64,000 nucleotides of DNA, taken from positions 252,388-316,387 of the forward strand of contig QCEK01000001.1 in assembly GCA_003280655.1 (NCBI GenBank), in the 5' to 3' direction. Numbering within the stretch: the first letter of the stretch is position 1; every line of letters starts with the position of its first letter. Under the pieces are notes generated by a model that was not told where the DNA came from, did no database searches, and saw nothing but the letters and a program-made list of their open reading frames with translations. The DNA comes from Prochlorococcus sp. AG-355-O17. GTDB lineage: Bacteria > Cyanobacteriota > Cyanobacteriia > PCC-6307 > Cyanobiaceae. Positions 36,839 through 45,643 of the stretch are shown piece by piece. The position numbers were made by a program, and so were the translations under genes.

Positions 36839-37693
36839 TTACTTAAGAGATTTTATTTGTATTGAGGCATTTAACCTCTTAATATCATTTGAAGGAATCA
36901 TAATGTTTCTAAATTCATCAACAAAAGAATTTCGGGGGCTAGTCCAAGGTTCGAGACAAATCATTCTTCTTGGAGGATCACTCCAAATAACGCCTAAATC
37001 AAAAGGATATGGATGATTTAAAGTTATCTCTCTTTTAAAAATTTTATCTCGAAAAGAGCTTCTACCGGAAGTATACATAAGTAGATCAACTCCTAAATTA
37101 ATTTTATTTAATTCATCCAAAGTATTACTTACAGTATTTCTTTCTTGATCCTGACAATTAATTGGAAAATCAAAAAACTCTAAATTTTTGAAATCTGAAA
37201 CATTAAAATAAGGATGCAAACCAAAATTTATAGGCATAGCAAAGTCTGTTTTATTATGGATTGTAATTTCAAATTCTAAAGAGTTAATTTTTAAGGTAAC
37301 TTCTATTTTTAGTTCAAAATCGAAAGGATAATATTTTTTGGTTTTTTTAGATGCATTTAGGAATAAGCATAAAAATTTTTCATTTTCATTGAAGGAGTAT
37401 TGCCATTGCAAATCCCTAGCAAAACCATGTTGTGGTAATTGCAAATAACCATTTCCAAATACTGAACTAGAGGTATTGAGATTTCCGCAAATTGGAAACA
37501 AGATTGGAATGCCTCCCCTAATACTTTTTGTCTTATCCATAAATCTTGTTTCATCGAAATAAATTATTTCATTACCATCCGAAACCCAATTTGTAATAAC
37601 ACCTCCTCTATCTGGACAAAATTTAATGTAATTATTTCTATCTAATTGAAAGACAAAAATTCCTTGATCCTTATTAAATAATTCAAGTTTCAC
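36839..37693 (-). CDS. Aldose-1-epimerase-like (mutarotase) protein
   Basis: 284 residues starting at GTG 37693; an in-frame stop lies three codons upstream and no ATG intervenes. The galactose-mutarotase-like fold is indicated by GGIPILFPICGN, LPQHGFARDLQW, and the catalytic NFGLHPYFNVS with its His, plus a late CLEPWTSPRNSF. It probably interconverts anomers of a hexose or hexose 6-phosphate. It sits between the DUF1537 kinase (13 bp downstream) and the hydrolase (9 bp upstream), suggesting a three-gene transcript. Confidence 0.82.
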   Translation of the reverse strand: MKLELFNKDQGIFVFQLDRNNYIKFCPDRGGVITNWVSDGNEIIYFDETRFMDKTKSIRGGIPILFPICGNLNTSSSVFGNGYLQLPQHGFARDLQWQYSFNENEKFLCLFLNASKKTKKYYPFDFELKIEVTLKINSLEFEITIHNKTDFAMPINFGLHPYFNVSDFKNLEFFDFPINCQDQERNTVSNTLDELNKINLGVDLLMYTSGRSSFRDKIFKREITLNHPYPFDLGVIWSDPPRRMICLEPWTSPRNSFVDEFRNIMIPSNDIKRLNASIQIKSLK

Positions 37694-37702
37694 GATTATT
37701 AC

Positions 37703-38602
37703 TTAAAGAGAATCAACCCAATCCAAAATATGCTGATTAACTAATTCAGGTATCTCATCATGAGGACAATGTCCTGCATCAAGAATAATTTCTTTTGTAT
37801 TCTTTGGTGTAAATTTTTTATATAGATTTCTTTTTTTTGGAGTATTCATCCATGGATCTTTACCTCCCCAAAGGAGTAATAATGGTGCATTTAGTTTTGC
37901 GAATAGCTTATCCAACGGCAATCCCTGAGGACCTGATGGGTTAAATACACTTCTAAAAACATTAAAAGCTCCGAAATCTAGTGAAGGCTTCCTTATTGAC
38001 TCAACTAAAAAATCATCAACATTTTTTTTATCAACATAAACTTGATTCAAAGTTTTTTTAATATTTTTTGGATTTCTCATATTCTCAAAAATCAAACGTT
38101 GAAGAACAATATTTTTCAAAAATATGCCGGCAACTGTTTCAATTGAAGTTTGCAACATATTCTTTTTGATAGTTTTTTCTTCACTAAAATATCCAGCGGC
38201 ATTAAGTAAGATCACTCCTGCGTTTAGCTCATTTAATTCTGCACCAGCTGCTAATGCGGCATAACCACCTAATGAATTTCCAACAACAATTGTAGGTTTT
38301 TTTATTTTCTCTTTTACATAAGCGACAACCTGATCTTTCCATAAAGATCCAGAATATTCGACATCTTGAGGCTTAGGACTTTTTCCAAAACCAAGCAAAT
38401 CCATAGCATGAACTTCATATTTTGTACTCAAAACAGGGATATTAAATCTCCAATGATCCGTAGAAGCACCGAAACCATGAATTAATAAAATTGCACGTTC
38501 TTTTGATGTTTGCTCGGGCTTAGCGGAAACTGTATGAATTGGGTAATTTAAAAAATTCCAGTTATAATAAACCTCACTATCTATCAGAGCTGAATTTTCC
38601 AT
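37703..38602 (-). CDS. Alpha/beta hydrolase
   Basis: 299 residues. Oxyanion region LIHGFGASTDHWRFN, nucleophile elbow VVGNSLGGYAALAAG with the Ser, a late LLWGGKDPW carrying the acid, and GHCPHDEIPE with the catalytic His make a complete triad. Cyanobacteria and plastids have several such proteins, some acting on chlorophyll or lipid esters, but nothing here fixes the substrate. It is first of the hydrolase-mutarotase-kinase run and about 40 bp downstream of the antiporter gene. Confidence 0.85.
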   Translation of the reverse strand: MENSALIDSEVYYNWNFLNYPIHTVSAKPEQTSKERAILLIHGFGASTDHWRFNIPVLSTKYEVHAMDLLGFGKSPKPQDVEYSGSLWKDQVVAYVKEKIKKPTIVVGNSLGGYAALAAGAELNELNAGVILLNAAGYFSEEKTIKKNMLQTSIETVAGIFLKNIVLQRLIFENMRNPKNIKKTLNQVYVDKKNVDDFLVESIRKPSLDFGAFNVFRSVFNPSGPQGLPLDKLFAKLNAPLLLLWGGKDPWMNTPKKRNLYKKFTPKNTKEIILDAGHCPHDEIPELVNQHILDWVDSL

Positions 38603-38645
38603 TCATTGAAATTTCTATCTTAATTGATTCTAATAAACTTATTTC

Positions 38646-40013
38646 CTAAAGAAGACCTACAGGATCAGCTGCAACATCATCTGAAATTTTATTGCCATCA
38701 TTTGGAGGCTTATCTTTTAGAACAATTCTTAAGAGTACAGGTGCAAGAAATGTAGTTCCTATAACCATTAATAAAATAGCGGCTTCAAGAGAAGGAGTTA
38801 ATAACTTAGCGCTTGTTCCTAGCCCAAGAAAAATTAAACCAACCTCACCTCGAGGCATCATACCCAATCCTACAACTAATCTATTTGTAGGTTTATCACT
38901 TGAAAATACCCATCCGGCTGCGATTTTTCCAATAATCGCAACAACTAATAAAAATCCTGCAACTACTAGAGCTGATCTGCTTGTTGGATCAAGTGGATTG
39001 ATAACAGATAAATCCATTCCAGCTCCAACTAATACAAAGAAAATAGTTGCGAATAAGGAAACTAAAGGTAAAACAGATTGTTGTATTGCATGATTATTTT
39101 TAGAACTACTAAGAATCAATCCAGCTGCAAAAGCCCCTAAAGCTGCCTCCAATCCAATGGCTGTTGCCACGAAACAACATAAAACAAGTATCACAAAAGA
39201 AGCTACCACCACGGCTCCAGGCGCCTTTAATCTATCTAATAACCAATCAAAACCTGGAGCAGCAGTTCTACTTAATGCAATAGCAGCAATAACAAACACT
39301 ACAGCTGCTGCAACTAATTTAACGATAGGTGCAATTTCTAAAGTACCTCCGGCAGCAAGGGCAACTACAACTGCCAGAATAACAATTCCCAAAATATCAT
39401 CTAGCACTGCTGCACCAATAACAATCTGTCCTTCTCTAGTTTTCAAATATCCCAATTCACCAAAAACACTTGCAGTAATTCCTATACTTGTGGCTGTCAT
39501 AGATGCCCCAGCAAAAACTGCTGGAATTAGATCTACTTGGAAAATAAACATTAATCCAAGAGTTCCAAACGCAAACGGTAAAATTACGCCAGCCATAGCA
39601 ACAGTAAAAGCCTGAGCACCGACAGCTACCAATTCCTCTAACTCACTTTCTAAGCCTGTTAAAAATAAAAGTGCATATAAACCAAGTGTTGCTACAGCTT
39701 GGAGCGAGGGAAAGCTTTCAAAATAAACATCTGGTACTGCTTCTGGGGGGATTGACGCTAATGAACTAATAACATTTACGAGTCCCTCATTTAGTTCAGT
39801 TCCAGCTGAGGGCGGTATCAATAAATGGAATCCTGATGCTCCTATTACAACCCCTGCAAGAAGCTCACCTACAATCGTTGGCAAACTTAGTCTTACTAAT
39901 ACTTCTGCTAATGCTCTTGCTGCTAAAAAGATCAATAAAAATCTTATAACTCCGATCAACGTTTCAGCAACTTCTAAATCATGTGCACTTAATTCAGCAA
40001 GTAAAGAGTACAT
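38646..40013 (-). CDS. CPA2-family Na+/H+ (K+/H+) antiporter
   Basis: 455 residues with about 12-13 hydrophobic segments rich in Ala, Gly, Val and Leu. The ion-site helix GAAVLDDILGIVILA has the Asp pair typical of this superfamily, and LPTIVGELLAGVVIGASG near residue 45-62 is the first CPA2 signature. PRGEVGLIFLGLG near the end is also characteristic. No C-terminal TrkA-N domain is present. It would exchange Na+ or K+ for H+ in the plasma or thylakoid membrane. Divergent from glgP; a 10-bp inverted repeat lies just upstream of its ATG. Confidence 0.88.
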   Translation of the reverse strand: MYSLLAELSAHDLEVAETLIGVIRFLLIFLAARALAEVLVRLSLPTIVGELLAGVVIGASGFHLLIPPSAGTELNEGLVNVISSLASIPPEAVPDVYFESFPSLQAVATLGLYALLFLTGLESELEELVAVGAQAFTVAMAGVILPFAFGTLGLMFIFQVDLIPAVFAGASMTATSIGITASVFGELGYLKTREGQIVIGAAVLDDILGIVILAVVVALAAGGTLEIAPIVKLVAAAVVFVIAAIALSRTAAPGFDWLLDRLKAPGAVVVASFVILVLCCFVATAIGLEAALGAFAAGLILSSSKNNHAIQQSVLPLVSLFATIFFVLVGAGMDLSVINPLDPTSRSALVVAGFLLVVAIIGKIAAGWVFSSDKPTNRLVVGLGMMPRGEVGLIFLGLGTSAKLLTPSLEAAILLMVIGTTFLAPVLLRIVLKDKPPNDGNKISDDVAADPVGLL

Positions 40014-40024
40014 TTAAGTGTAAA

Positions 40025-40057
40025 AAATAAACTACCTAATTGGAAGATAGTTTATTT
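40025..40057. repeat. 10-bp inverted repeat between antiporter gene and glgP
   Basis: AAATAAACTA at 40025-40034 pairs exactly with TAGTTTATTT at 40048-40057 across a 13-base loop. It lies 12 bp upstream of the antiporter ATG and about 107 bp before glgP. Between divergent genes it cannot be a 3' terminator; it may be a leader hairpin or operator. Function is inference. Confidence 0.45.
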
Positions 40058-40163
40058 AGGGCCCACTTTAAGAAATATGTAAGAAAAAAGCAAAAATACT
40101 CAACAAGTGTGGATCTGAAGTTACAACAAAGAAATTTTCTTAAAAATGGCTATTGTCTGATAT

Positions 40164-42710
40164 ATGGCTAATCCAATGAATTCCAACAAACCCTTTGATC
40201 TTCGCTTGCCTACACCAGGCTGCTATTTAGATCCTGAGAAAGCTGGGATGGATTCAGATGCTGTTTTTCAAGGAATGACAGCTCATCTTTTCTACACTCT
40301 TGGAAAGTTAGCAACCTCTGCAAGCCCTCACGACTTGTACATGGCTTTGAGTTACGCAGTTAAAGATAGGTTAATGACAAGATATTTAGCTAGCCAAGAA
40401 GTCATAAGAAAAAAACCACAAAAAACAGTTGCCTACTTATCAGCAGAATTTTTAATAGGCCCTCAATTAAGTAATAATCTTCTAAATCTTGGAATAACGC
40501 AGGAGGCTGAAGATGCTTTAAGAAGATTTGGAATTGAATCCTTGGCAACAATTCTTGAAGTTGAAGAGGAGCCTGGATTAGGAAATGGTGGACTTGGCAG
40601 ACTTGCAGCTTGTTATATGGAATCATTAGCGTCTCTACAAGTTCCAGCAGTTGGCTATGGTATTAGATATGAATTTGGAATATTCAATCAGTTAATTAGG
40701 GATGGTTGGCAAGTCGAAGTAACTGACAAATGGTTAAAAGGTGGATGGCCATGGGAACTCCCACAACCAGACGAATCATGTTTCGTTGGTTTTGGAGGCA
40801 GAACTGAAAGTTATAGAGATGATAGAGGTAACTATAGATCAAGATGGATTCCCTCTGAACATGCAATTGGAGTACCTCATGATGTTCCAGTTTTAGGATA
40901 CAGAGTAAATACATGTGACAGATTAAGATTATGGAGAGCTGATGCAACTGAAAGTTTTGACTTTTATGCATTCAATATTGGTGATTATTATGGTGCAGTA
41001 GAAGAAAAAGTTGCATCTGAAACGCTTTCAAAAGTTCTATATCCAAATGATGGTACTGACGAAGGTAGAAGATTAAGGCTCAAACAACAACACTTTTTTG
41101 TAAGTTGTTCTCTTCAAGATATGTTGAGAAGCCTTGAAAAAAGATCAATACCAATAACAGAATTCCCTAAGCATTGGACAGTCCAATTAAATGATACCCA
41201 CCCTGCTATTGCAGTTGCAGAATTAATGAGACTTCTTATTGACCAATACCAAATCGGATGGGATAAAGCTTGGAATATAACAACCTCCTCAGTTGCTTAT
41301 ACCAACCACACATTGCTACCAGAAGCTTTAGAGAAGTGGGATTTAGGTTTATTTAACGATCTTCTTCCTCGTCATCTAGAAATTATTTATGAAATAAATT
41401 GGAGATTTCTTCAGCAATTAAGACTTCGTTATCCTGGAGATGACAAAATTCTTCAAAAACTTTCAATAATTGATGAAGAAGGTTCCAAATCAGTTCGAAT
41501 GGCCCACTTAGCTACAATTGGAGCCCATCATATTAATGGCGTTGCAGCTCTTCACTCAGATCTTATAAAAAGACAACTTCTGCCTGAATTCGCAGCATTA
41601 TGGCCTGAAAAATTTACAAATGTAACTAATGGGGTTACTCCAAGAAGATGGGTTGCCTTATCTAATCCATCATTATCTAACCTTTTGGAAGAAGAAGTTG
41701 GTCCAAATTGGATAACTAATATGGAACTTCTAAAGAAGTTAGAAGAAAAAAAAGATGACAACAATTTTTTACAAAAATTTGAGGAAACTAAGCTGAATGG
41801 CAAAAGAAAATTAGCTAGTTTTATCCATTCAAAAACTGGAATACTTGTAGACCCATCAAGTTTATTTGATGTTCAAGTAAAAAGAATTCATCAATATAAA
41901 AGGCAACACTTAAATGCTCTTCAAATTATTGCTCAATATTTAAGAATCAAAAATGGTACAAACAAATATGAAGTACCAAGAACAATAATATTCGGAGGTA
42001 AAGCAGCACCAGGCTACTTTATGGCAAAGCTGATGATTCGATTTATAAATGGTATTGCTGACGTAGTCAATTCCGATCCAGATATGGACGGTCTATTAAG
42101 AGTTGTTTTTCTACCAGACTACAACGTTAAACTTGGTGAAATAGTTTATCCTGCAACGGATCTTTCAGAACAAATTTCCACGGCTGGAAAAGAAGCATCT
42201 GGAACTGGAAATATGAAATTTGCAATGAATGGAGCATTAACGATTGGAACCTTAGATGGAGCTAATGTTGAATTAAGAGATCTTGTGAAAAAAGAGAATT
42301 TCTTCCTTTTTGGTAAAACTGAACGCGAAATTATGGATTTAAAAAATAATAATTATTCCCCCAAAACTTTTATTGATCAATGTCCAGAACTTAAAGAGGT
42401 TATACGCCTAATTGAAATAGGTCACTTTAGCAATGGGGATAAAGAATTATTTAGACCTTTATTAAATAGCTTGACTGGACATGATCCATTCTTTGTTATG
42501 GCTGACTTTGAAGACTACCTAAACAAACAGGATGTAGTTAGTGAATGCTGGAATAATAAAAAAGCTTGGAATAAAATGGCATTATTAAATACTGCTAGAT
42601 CAGGATATTTTTCTTCTGATCGATCTATTAGAGAGTACTGCAAATCTATTTGGAAAGTATCTCCAATGCCAGTTGAGATTACTTGCGATGTCGAAGAGTT
42701 AACTAATTAA
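40164..42710 (+). CDS. glgP: Glycogen phosphorylase
   Basis: 848 residues, full bacterial length. It releases glucose 1-phosphate from glycogen chains. Seen: YLSAEFLIGPQLSNNL, GNGGLGRLAACYMESLA, QLNDTHPAIAV, VTNGVTPRRWV, DVQVKRIHQYKRQHLN, GGKAAPGYFMAK, and the PLP-site EASGTGNMKFAMNGALTIGTLDGANVE (Lys in GTGNMKF). Transcription is independent of neighbours. Its 3' end overlaps the convergent 151-residue gene by 8 bp. A short ATG frame at 40146 ends after four codons and is unlikely to matter. Confidence 0.98.
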   Translation: MANPMNSNKPFDLRLPTPGCYLDPEKAGMDSDAVFQGMTAHLFYTLGKLATSASPHDLYMALSYAVKDRLMTRYLASQEVIRKKPQKTVAYLSAEFLIGPQLSNNLLNLGITQEAEDALRRFGIESLATILEVEEEPGLGNGGLGRLAACYMESLASLQVPAVGYGIRYEFGIFNQLIRDGWQVEVTDKWLKGGWPWELPQPDESCFVGFGGRTESYRDDRGNYRSRWIPSEHAIGVPHDVPVLGYRVNTCDRLRLWRADATESFDFYAFNIGDYYGAVEEKVASETLSKVLYPNDGTDEGRRLRLKQQHFFVSCSLQDMLRSLEKRSIPITEFPKHWTVQLNDTHPAIAVAELMRLLIDQYQIGWDKAWNITTSSVAYTNHTLLPEALEKWDLGLFNDLLPRHLEIIYEINWRFLQQLRLRYPGDDKILQKLSIIDEEGSKSVRMAHLATIGAHHINGVAALHSDLIKRQLLPEFAALWPEKFTNVTNGVTPRRWVALSNPSLSNLLEEEVGPNWITNMELLKKLEEKKDDNNFLQKFEETKLNGKRKLASFIHSKTGILVDPSSLFDVQVKRIHQYKRQHLNALQIIAQYLRIKNGTNKYEVPRTIIFGGKAAPGYFMAKLMIRFINGIADVVNSDPDMDGLLRVVFLPDYNVKLGEIVYPATDLSEQISTAGKEASGTGNMKFAMNGALTIGTLDGANVELRDLVKKENFFLFGKTEREIMDLKNNNYSPKTFIDQCPELKEVIRLIEIGHFSNGDKELFRPLLNSLTGHDPFFVMADFEDYLNKQDVVSECWNNKKAWNKMALLNTARSGYFSSDRSIREYCKSIWKVSPMPVEITCDVEELTN

Positions 42711-43158
42711 TATTATTCTTATCTGGTGAATCTGGAGTTTGATGAAATAATCTATTCAAAATTAATCGATCCATATTTAATGGGTCTGGGGCTAATTCAT
42801 TTGCAATTTCTTTAAATTTAGATTCAATATCGTTGGAAATCTTTATATCAAATATTCTTTCCATTAATGCTTCAATTGAATATAAATATGCATTAACACT
42901 TTCTAGTTCATCTAAAGCTTCAGTAATGTCTGTATCAGAAATATGTTTTTCCTTTAGACTATTATCTTCGTTGGATTCTCTTTCAGATAATTGTCTCTGC
43001 AACTCATCAGTAACCTTAGTACAAAGAGTTCTGAACGATTGAATAGATGCCCAATTCAATTCTTGTTGCTGCTTAAAAGTAGGAAATTCTCTAATTAGAC
43101 GATCATGCTCTTTATAAAATCTCTGACAATCAGAGCATTGACATGGTTCTTCAGTCAA
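42703..43158 (-). CDS. Hypothetical protein with N-terminal Cys cluster, 151 residues
   Basis: Starts at TTG 43158; no ATG or GTG occurs before the upstream in-frame stop. The N-terminus EEPCQCSDCQRFYKEHDR has Cys in a C-x-C-x2-C pattern, followed by long polar helices (LCTKVTDELQRQLSERES; ITEALDELESVNAYLYSIEALMERIF) likely to form a coiled coil. No family recognised. It lies 31 bp downstream of the 110-residue gene on the same strand and overlaps the 3' end of glgP by 8 bp. Confidence 0.6.
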   Translation of the reverse strand: MTEEPCQCSDCQRFYKEHDRLIREFPTFKQQQELNWASIQSFRTLCTKVTDELQRQLSERESNEDNSLKEKHISDTDITEALDELESVNAYLYSIEALMERIFDIKISNDIESKFKEIANELAPDPLNMDRLILNRLFHQTPDSPDKNNIN

Positions 43159-43189
43159 AAGAAAAAAAGATTCTTTCTATATCATCTCA

Positions 43190-43522
43190 CTATTTGGGCA
43201 AAATTGTAGGGCCATCCAATAATTCGTCATTTTCATCGAGTGAATCCGGACTGTCTGGCAAAGGTATTTCAATACTAGTAACCAAATTAATAACATCTCT
43301 TAGTCTCATAGAATCAGCAAACCATCCCATTGCTTGCTCGGCATCGCCTCTTTTTTCTGCATCATTTGCTTGATCTTCGTGAGCTTCCGCCAATAAAGAA
43401 AGCCAGCAAAGGCATCTTGCTTGAACTATTGAAAGATCTAAATCATTAGGTTGGGATTTAGAAATACGTTCATGCTCTTGTTGAATTAGGAGCTTTAAAC
43501 GCATATCATGCAACTTAGCCAT
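43190..43522 (-). CDS. Conserved hypothetical protein, 110 residues
   Basis: Soluble, mostly helical: MRLKLLIQQEHERISKSQPNDL, then LSIVQARCLCWLSLLAEAHEDQANDAEKRGDAEQAMGWFADSMRLRDVI, which has the length and Ala/Gly spacing of a TPR-like helical hairpin, and a Pro/Asp-rich tail. Not recognised. It probably forms an operon with the Cys-cluster gene downstream. The ATG at 43522 is the only plausible start. Confidence 0.65.
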   Translation of the reverse strand: MAKLHDMRLKLLIQQEHERISKSQPNDLDLSIVQARCLCWLSLLAEAHEDQANDAEKRGDAEQAMGWFADSMRLRDVINLVTSIEIPLPDSPDSLDENDELLDGPTILPK

Positions 43523-43599
43523 AAAAGATTTATTACTAACTACACGCTAGCTAGAGAGTAGCAAGTTTGCACACATACTACATATAGTTTTTTATTTTA

Positions 43600-43673
<74 letters not shown>

Positions 43674-43711
43674 AATAGATGATTTTTGGGTTATTTAGCA
43701 CTATGCTAAAT

Positions 43712-44087
43712 GAAAGCAGGAGAGGCAATCGCAAGAAAGTTTTATTTTGTTTCCAAAATAAAACTTTCTTGAGGAAAGTCCGGGCTCCCAAATGGTCAGG
43801 CTTGCTGGGTAATTCCCAGTGCGGGCAACCGTGAGGATAGTGCCACAGAAACATACCGCCTAATACTTTATGTATGGCAAGGGTGCAAGGGTGTGGTAAG
43901 AGCGCACCAGCAACATTGAGAAGTGTTGGCTAGGTAAACCCCGGCTGGGAGCAAGGCTTAGTAGATTTATGACCATTACGCAATCTACTTTTAAGCGCCG
44001 CTTGAGACTGTGAAGTAATTCCAGTCCTAGATAGATGATTGCCCATCTTAATTAAGATGAACAGAACCCGGCTTATGACCTGCTTTC
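43712..44087 (+). ncRNA. rnpB: RNase P RNA (type A)
   Basis: The catalytic RNA that removes tRNA 5' leaders. P1 is formed by GAAAGCAGG (43712-43720) and CCTGCTTTC (44079-44087). Universally conserved blocks are present in order: GAGGAAAGTCCGGGCTCC, AACCGTGAGGATAGTGCCACAGAA, GTAAACCCCG, AGATAGATGATTGCC and ACAGAACCCGGCTTATG. The P3 arm is an unusual perfect 18-bp AT-rich helix, 43732-43749 with 43754-43771. Total about 376 nt. End points are set by P1 pairing and could differ by a few bases. Confidence 0.97.
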
Positions 44088-44112
44088 TAATTGTTGTGAT
44101 TATCCAAATCAG

Positions 44113-44862
44113 ATGACAAATATAATTAACGCAAAGAGAATTGATCAAATAACTACCTTTTTAAAGTCTTTAAATATTAAATCAAAGAGATTTTCTGAAA
44201 TAATTAGAAATCAAAATATTTCAGTGATTCAAGGTTTTAATCAAGCATTTATCCATTCCTCAGAGGATAAAATAATAAATTATGAAAAACTAGAATTTTT
44301 CGGAGATGCAGTACTCAGATTAGCTGCTTCTAATTTTATTGAAAAAAAATATCCTCAAATGAGTGTAGGAGAAAGATCAGAGCTAAGAGCACAAATTGTA
44401 AGTGATGAATGGTTAATTAAATTAGGAGAAAAATTTGAGATAGATAAATTAATAATTAAAGGACCTAAAGCTCTTGGTGATGAAAATTCAAAACATACTA
44501 TTATAGGTGAAGCTACAGAAGCTTTAATCGGCGCTATTTACAAGTGCTTTAACTCAATTCAAGAAGTAAATCTTTGGTTAGATGATATTTGGGAGGAAGA
44601 TTCAGAAATATTTTTAAAAGCTCCATATAAATTCAAATCTAAGACAGTATTGCAAGAGTGGTGTCAAAGTAAAGGTTTTGATTTGCCAGTCTATAAAATA
44701 ATTGAAGTCTCAAAGAAAAATGGGGACCCTAAAAGATTTTCTTGCGATATATTTATCGAAGGATTAAAAGAATCATCTGCATTCGGTAAGTCCCACAAAC
44801 AAGCACAAACGAATGCAGCGAGAGTTTTGATAGAAAAATTTATAACTACAGGTAAAATCTAA
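44113..44862 (+). CDS. rnc: Ribonuclease III
   Basis: 249 residues. It cleaves double-stranded RNA in rRNA and mRNA processing. The catalytic signature YEKLEFFGDAVLRLAA carries the metal-binding Glu and Asp; the second acidic site is GEATEALIGAIY. A C-terminal double-stranded-RNA-binding domain begins about residue 175 (KTVLQEWCQSKG) and ends with the AFGKSHKQAQTNAARVLIEK helix. It is 25 bp downstream of rnpB in the same direction, so two RNA-processing activities are adjacent and may be co-transcribed. Confidence 0.95.
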   Translation: MTNIINAKRIDQITTFLKSLNIKSKRFSEIIRNQNISVIQGFNQAFIHSSEDKIINYEKLEFFGDAVLRLAASNFIEKKYPQMSVGERSELRAQIVSDEWLIKLGEKFEIDKLIIKGPKALGDENSKHTIIGEATEALIGAIYKCFNSIQEVNLWLDDIWEEDSEIFLKAPYKFKSKTVLQEWCQSKGFDLPVYKIIEVSKKNGDPKRFSCDIFIEGLKESSAFGKSHKQAQTNAARVLIEKFITTGKI

Positions 44863-44865
44863 TTC

Positions 44866-45051
44866 TTATACTATTTCTAAATTCTTTAGCTGAAAAGTTA
44901 TGAGTTTATCCCAATTACCCCCTTCAAACAGAACAGCTGCTGTTTTTTTTGTAACTCTTTGTACAAACCCTTTATATCCTCTGTATATGGAGTTAGTGTT
45001 TTTTACAACAACAAGAGAACCAGGGAGTATGGGTTTAGAAGATAATTCCAT
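44866..45051 (-). CDS. ndhS: NDH-1 subunit S (ferredoxin-docking, SH3-like)
   Basis: 61 residues. SH3-like small protein: ILPGSLVVVKNTNSIYRGYKGFVQRV followed by AAVLFEGGNWDKLITFQL, matching the cyanobacterial NdhS (DUF3252) pattern with its GGNWDKL signature. NdhS sits on the peripheral arm of NDH-1 and helps bind reduced ferredoxin for cyclic electron flow. It converges with rnc (3 bp) and diverges from rimM (24 bp). Confidence 0.82.
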   Translation of the reverse strand: MELSSKPILPGSLVVVKNTNSIYRGYKGFVQRVTKKTAAVLFEGGNWDKLITFQLKNLEIV

Positions 45052-45075
45052 GAAACACTTTTTCTTATATAATAT

Positions 45076-45618
45076 ATGATAAATAAAAATGAATGGTTGA
45101 CTGTTGGATTGATAACATCATGTCATGGAATTAATGGACAGGTTAAGGTTAAATCTCTAAGTGATTTTGAAGAAAGATTTTTAAAACCTGGGATGAGATG
45201 GTTGCAAAAAGAAAATGAACCTCCTTCAAAAATAGAACTTATATCTGGTTTCAAACAGCCTGGTAAGGAAACCTTTATAGTTAAATTCGATGGAATAAAT
45301 ACAAGAAATCATGCAGAGCAACTGAAAAAATTTAAAATTCTTGTAAAAGCCAATAATCTTCCCAAATTAACAAAAGAAGAATTCCACTTGTTGGAACTTA
45401 TTAGTCTGGAGGTCAAGACTTTTTTAGAAAATGATGAATTAAAAACAATTGGGAAAGTTATCAATCTAGAAAATGAGAAAAATAACTTACTTGTTATTGA
45501 ACTATTTCAAAATCAAAAAAAAGTTCTCATTCCATTTGTTAAAGAAATAGTCCCATTAGTAGATATAAAAAATAATTTCCTAATAATTAATCCTCCAAAA
45601 GGACTTTTAGAACTGTAA
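45076..45618 (+). CDS. rimM: 16S rRNA processing protein RimM
   Basis: 180 residues. It binds ribosomal protein S19 and assists 30S head maturation. N-terminal RimM domain: [27 protein letters not shown]-terminal PRC-barrel: [13 protein letters not shown] through [31 protein letters not shown]. Start ATG at 45076 gives the expected short lead-in. In many bacteria rimM is near trmD and rpsP, which are not here. Converges with glmS. Confidence 0.93.
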   Translation: MINKNEWLTVGLITSCHGINGQVKVKSLSDFEERFLKPGMRWLQKENEPPSKIELISGFKQPGKETFIVKFDGINTRNHAEQLKKFKILVKANNLPKLTKEEFHLLELISLEVKTFLENDELKTIGKVINLENEKNNLLVIELFQNQKKVLIPFVKEIVPLVDIKNNFLIINPPKGLLEL

Positions 45619-45643
45619 ATTTAAAAAAATTGTAAGAAATTAA

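Noticed and set aside
38692-39615. Long Ala/Thr-rich open frames on the plus strand across the antiporter gene
   Set aside because: Antisense shadow of a low-complexity membrane protein; the antiporter frame is clearly the coding one.
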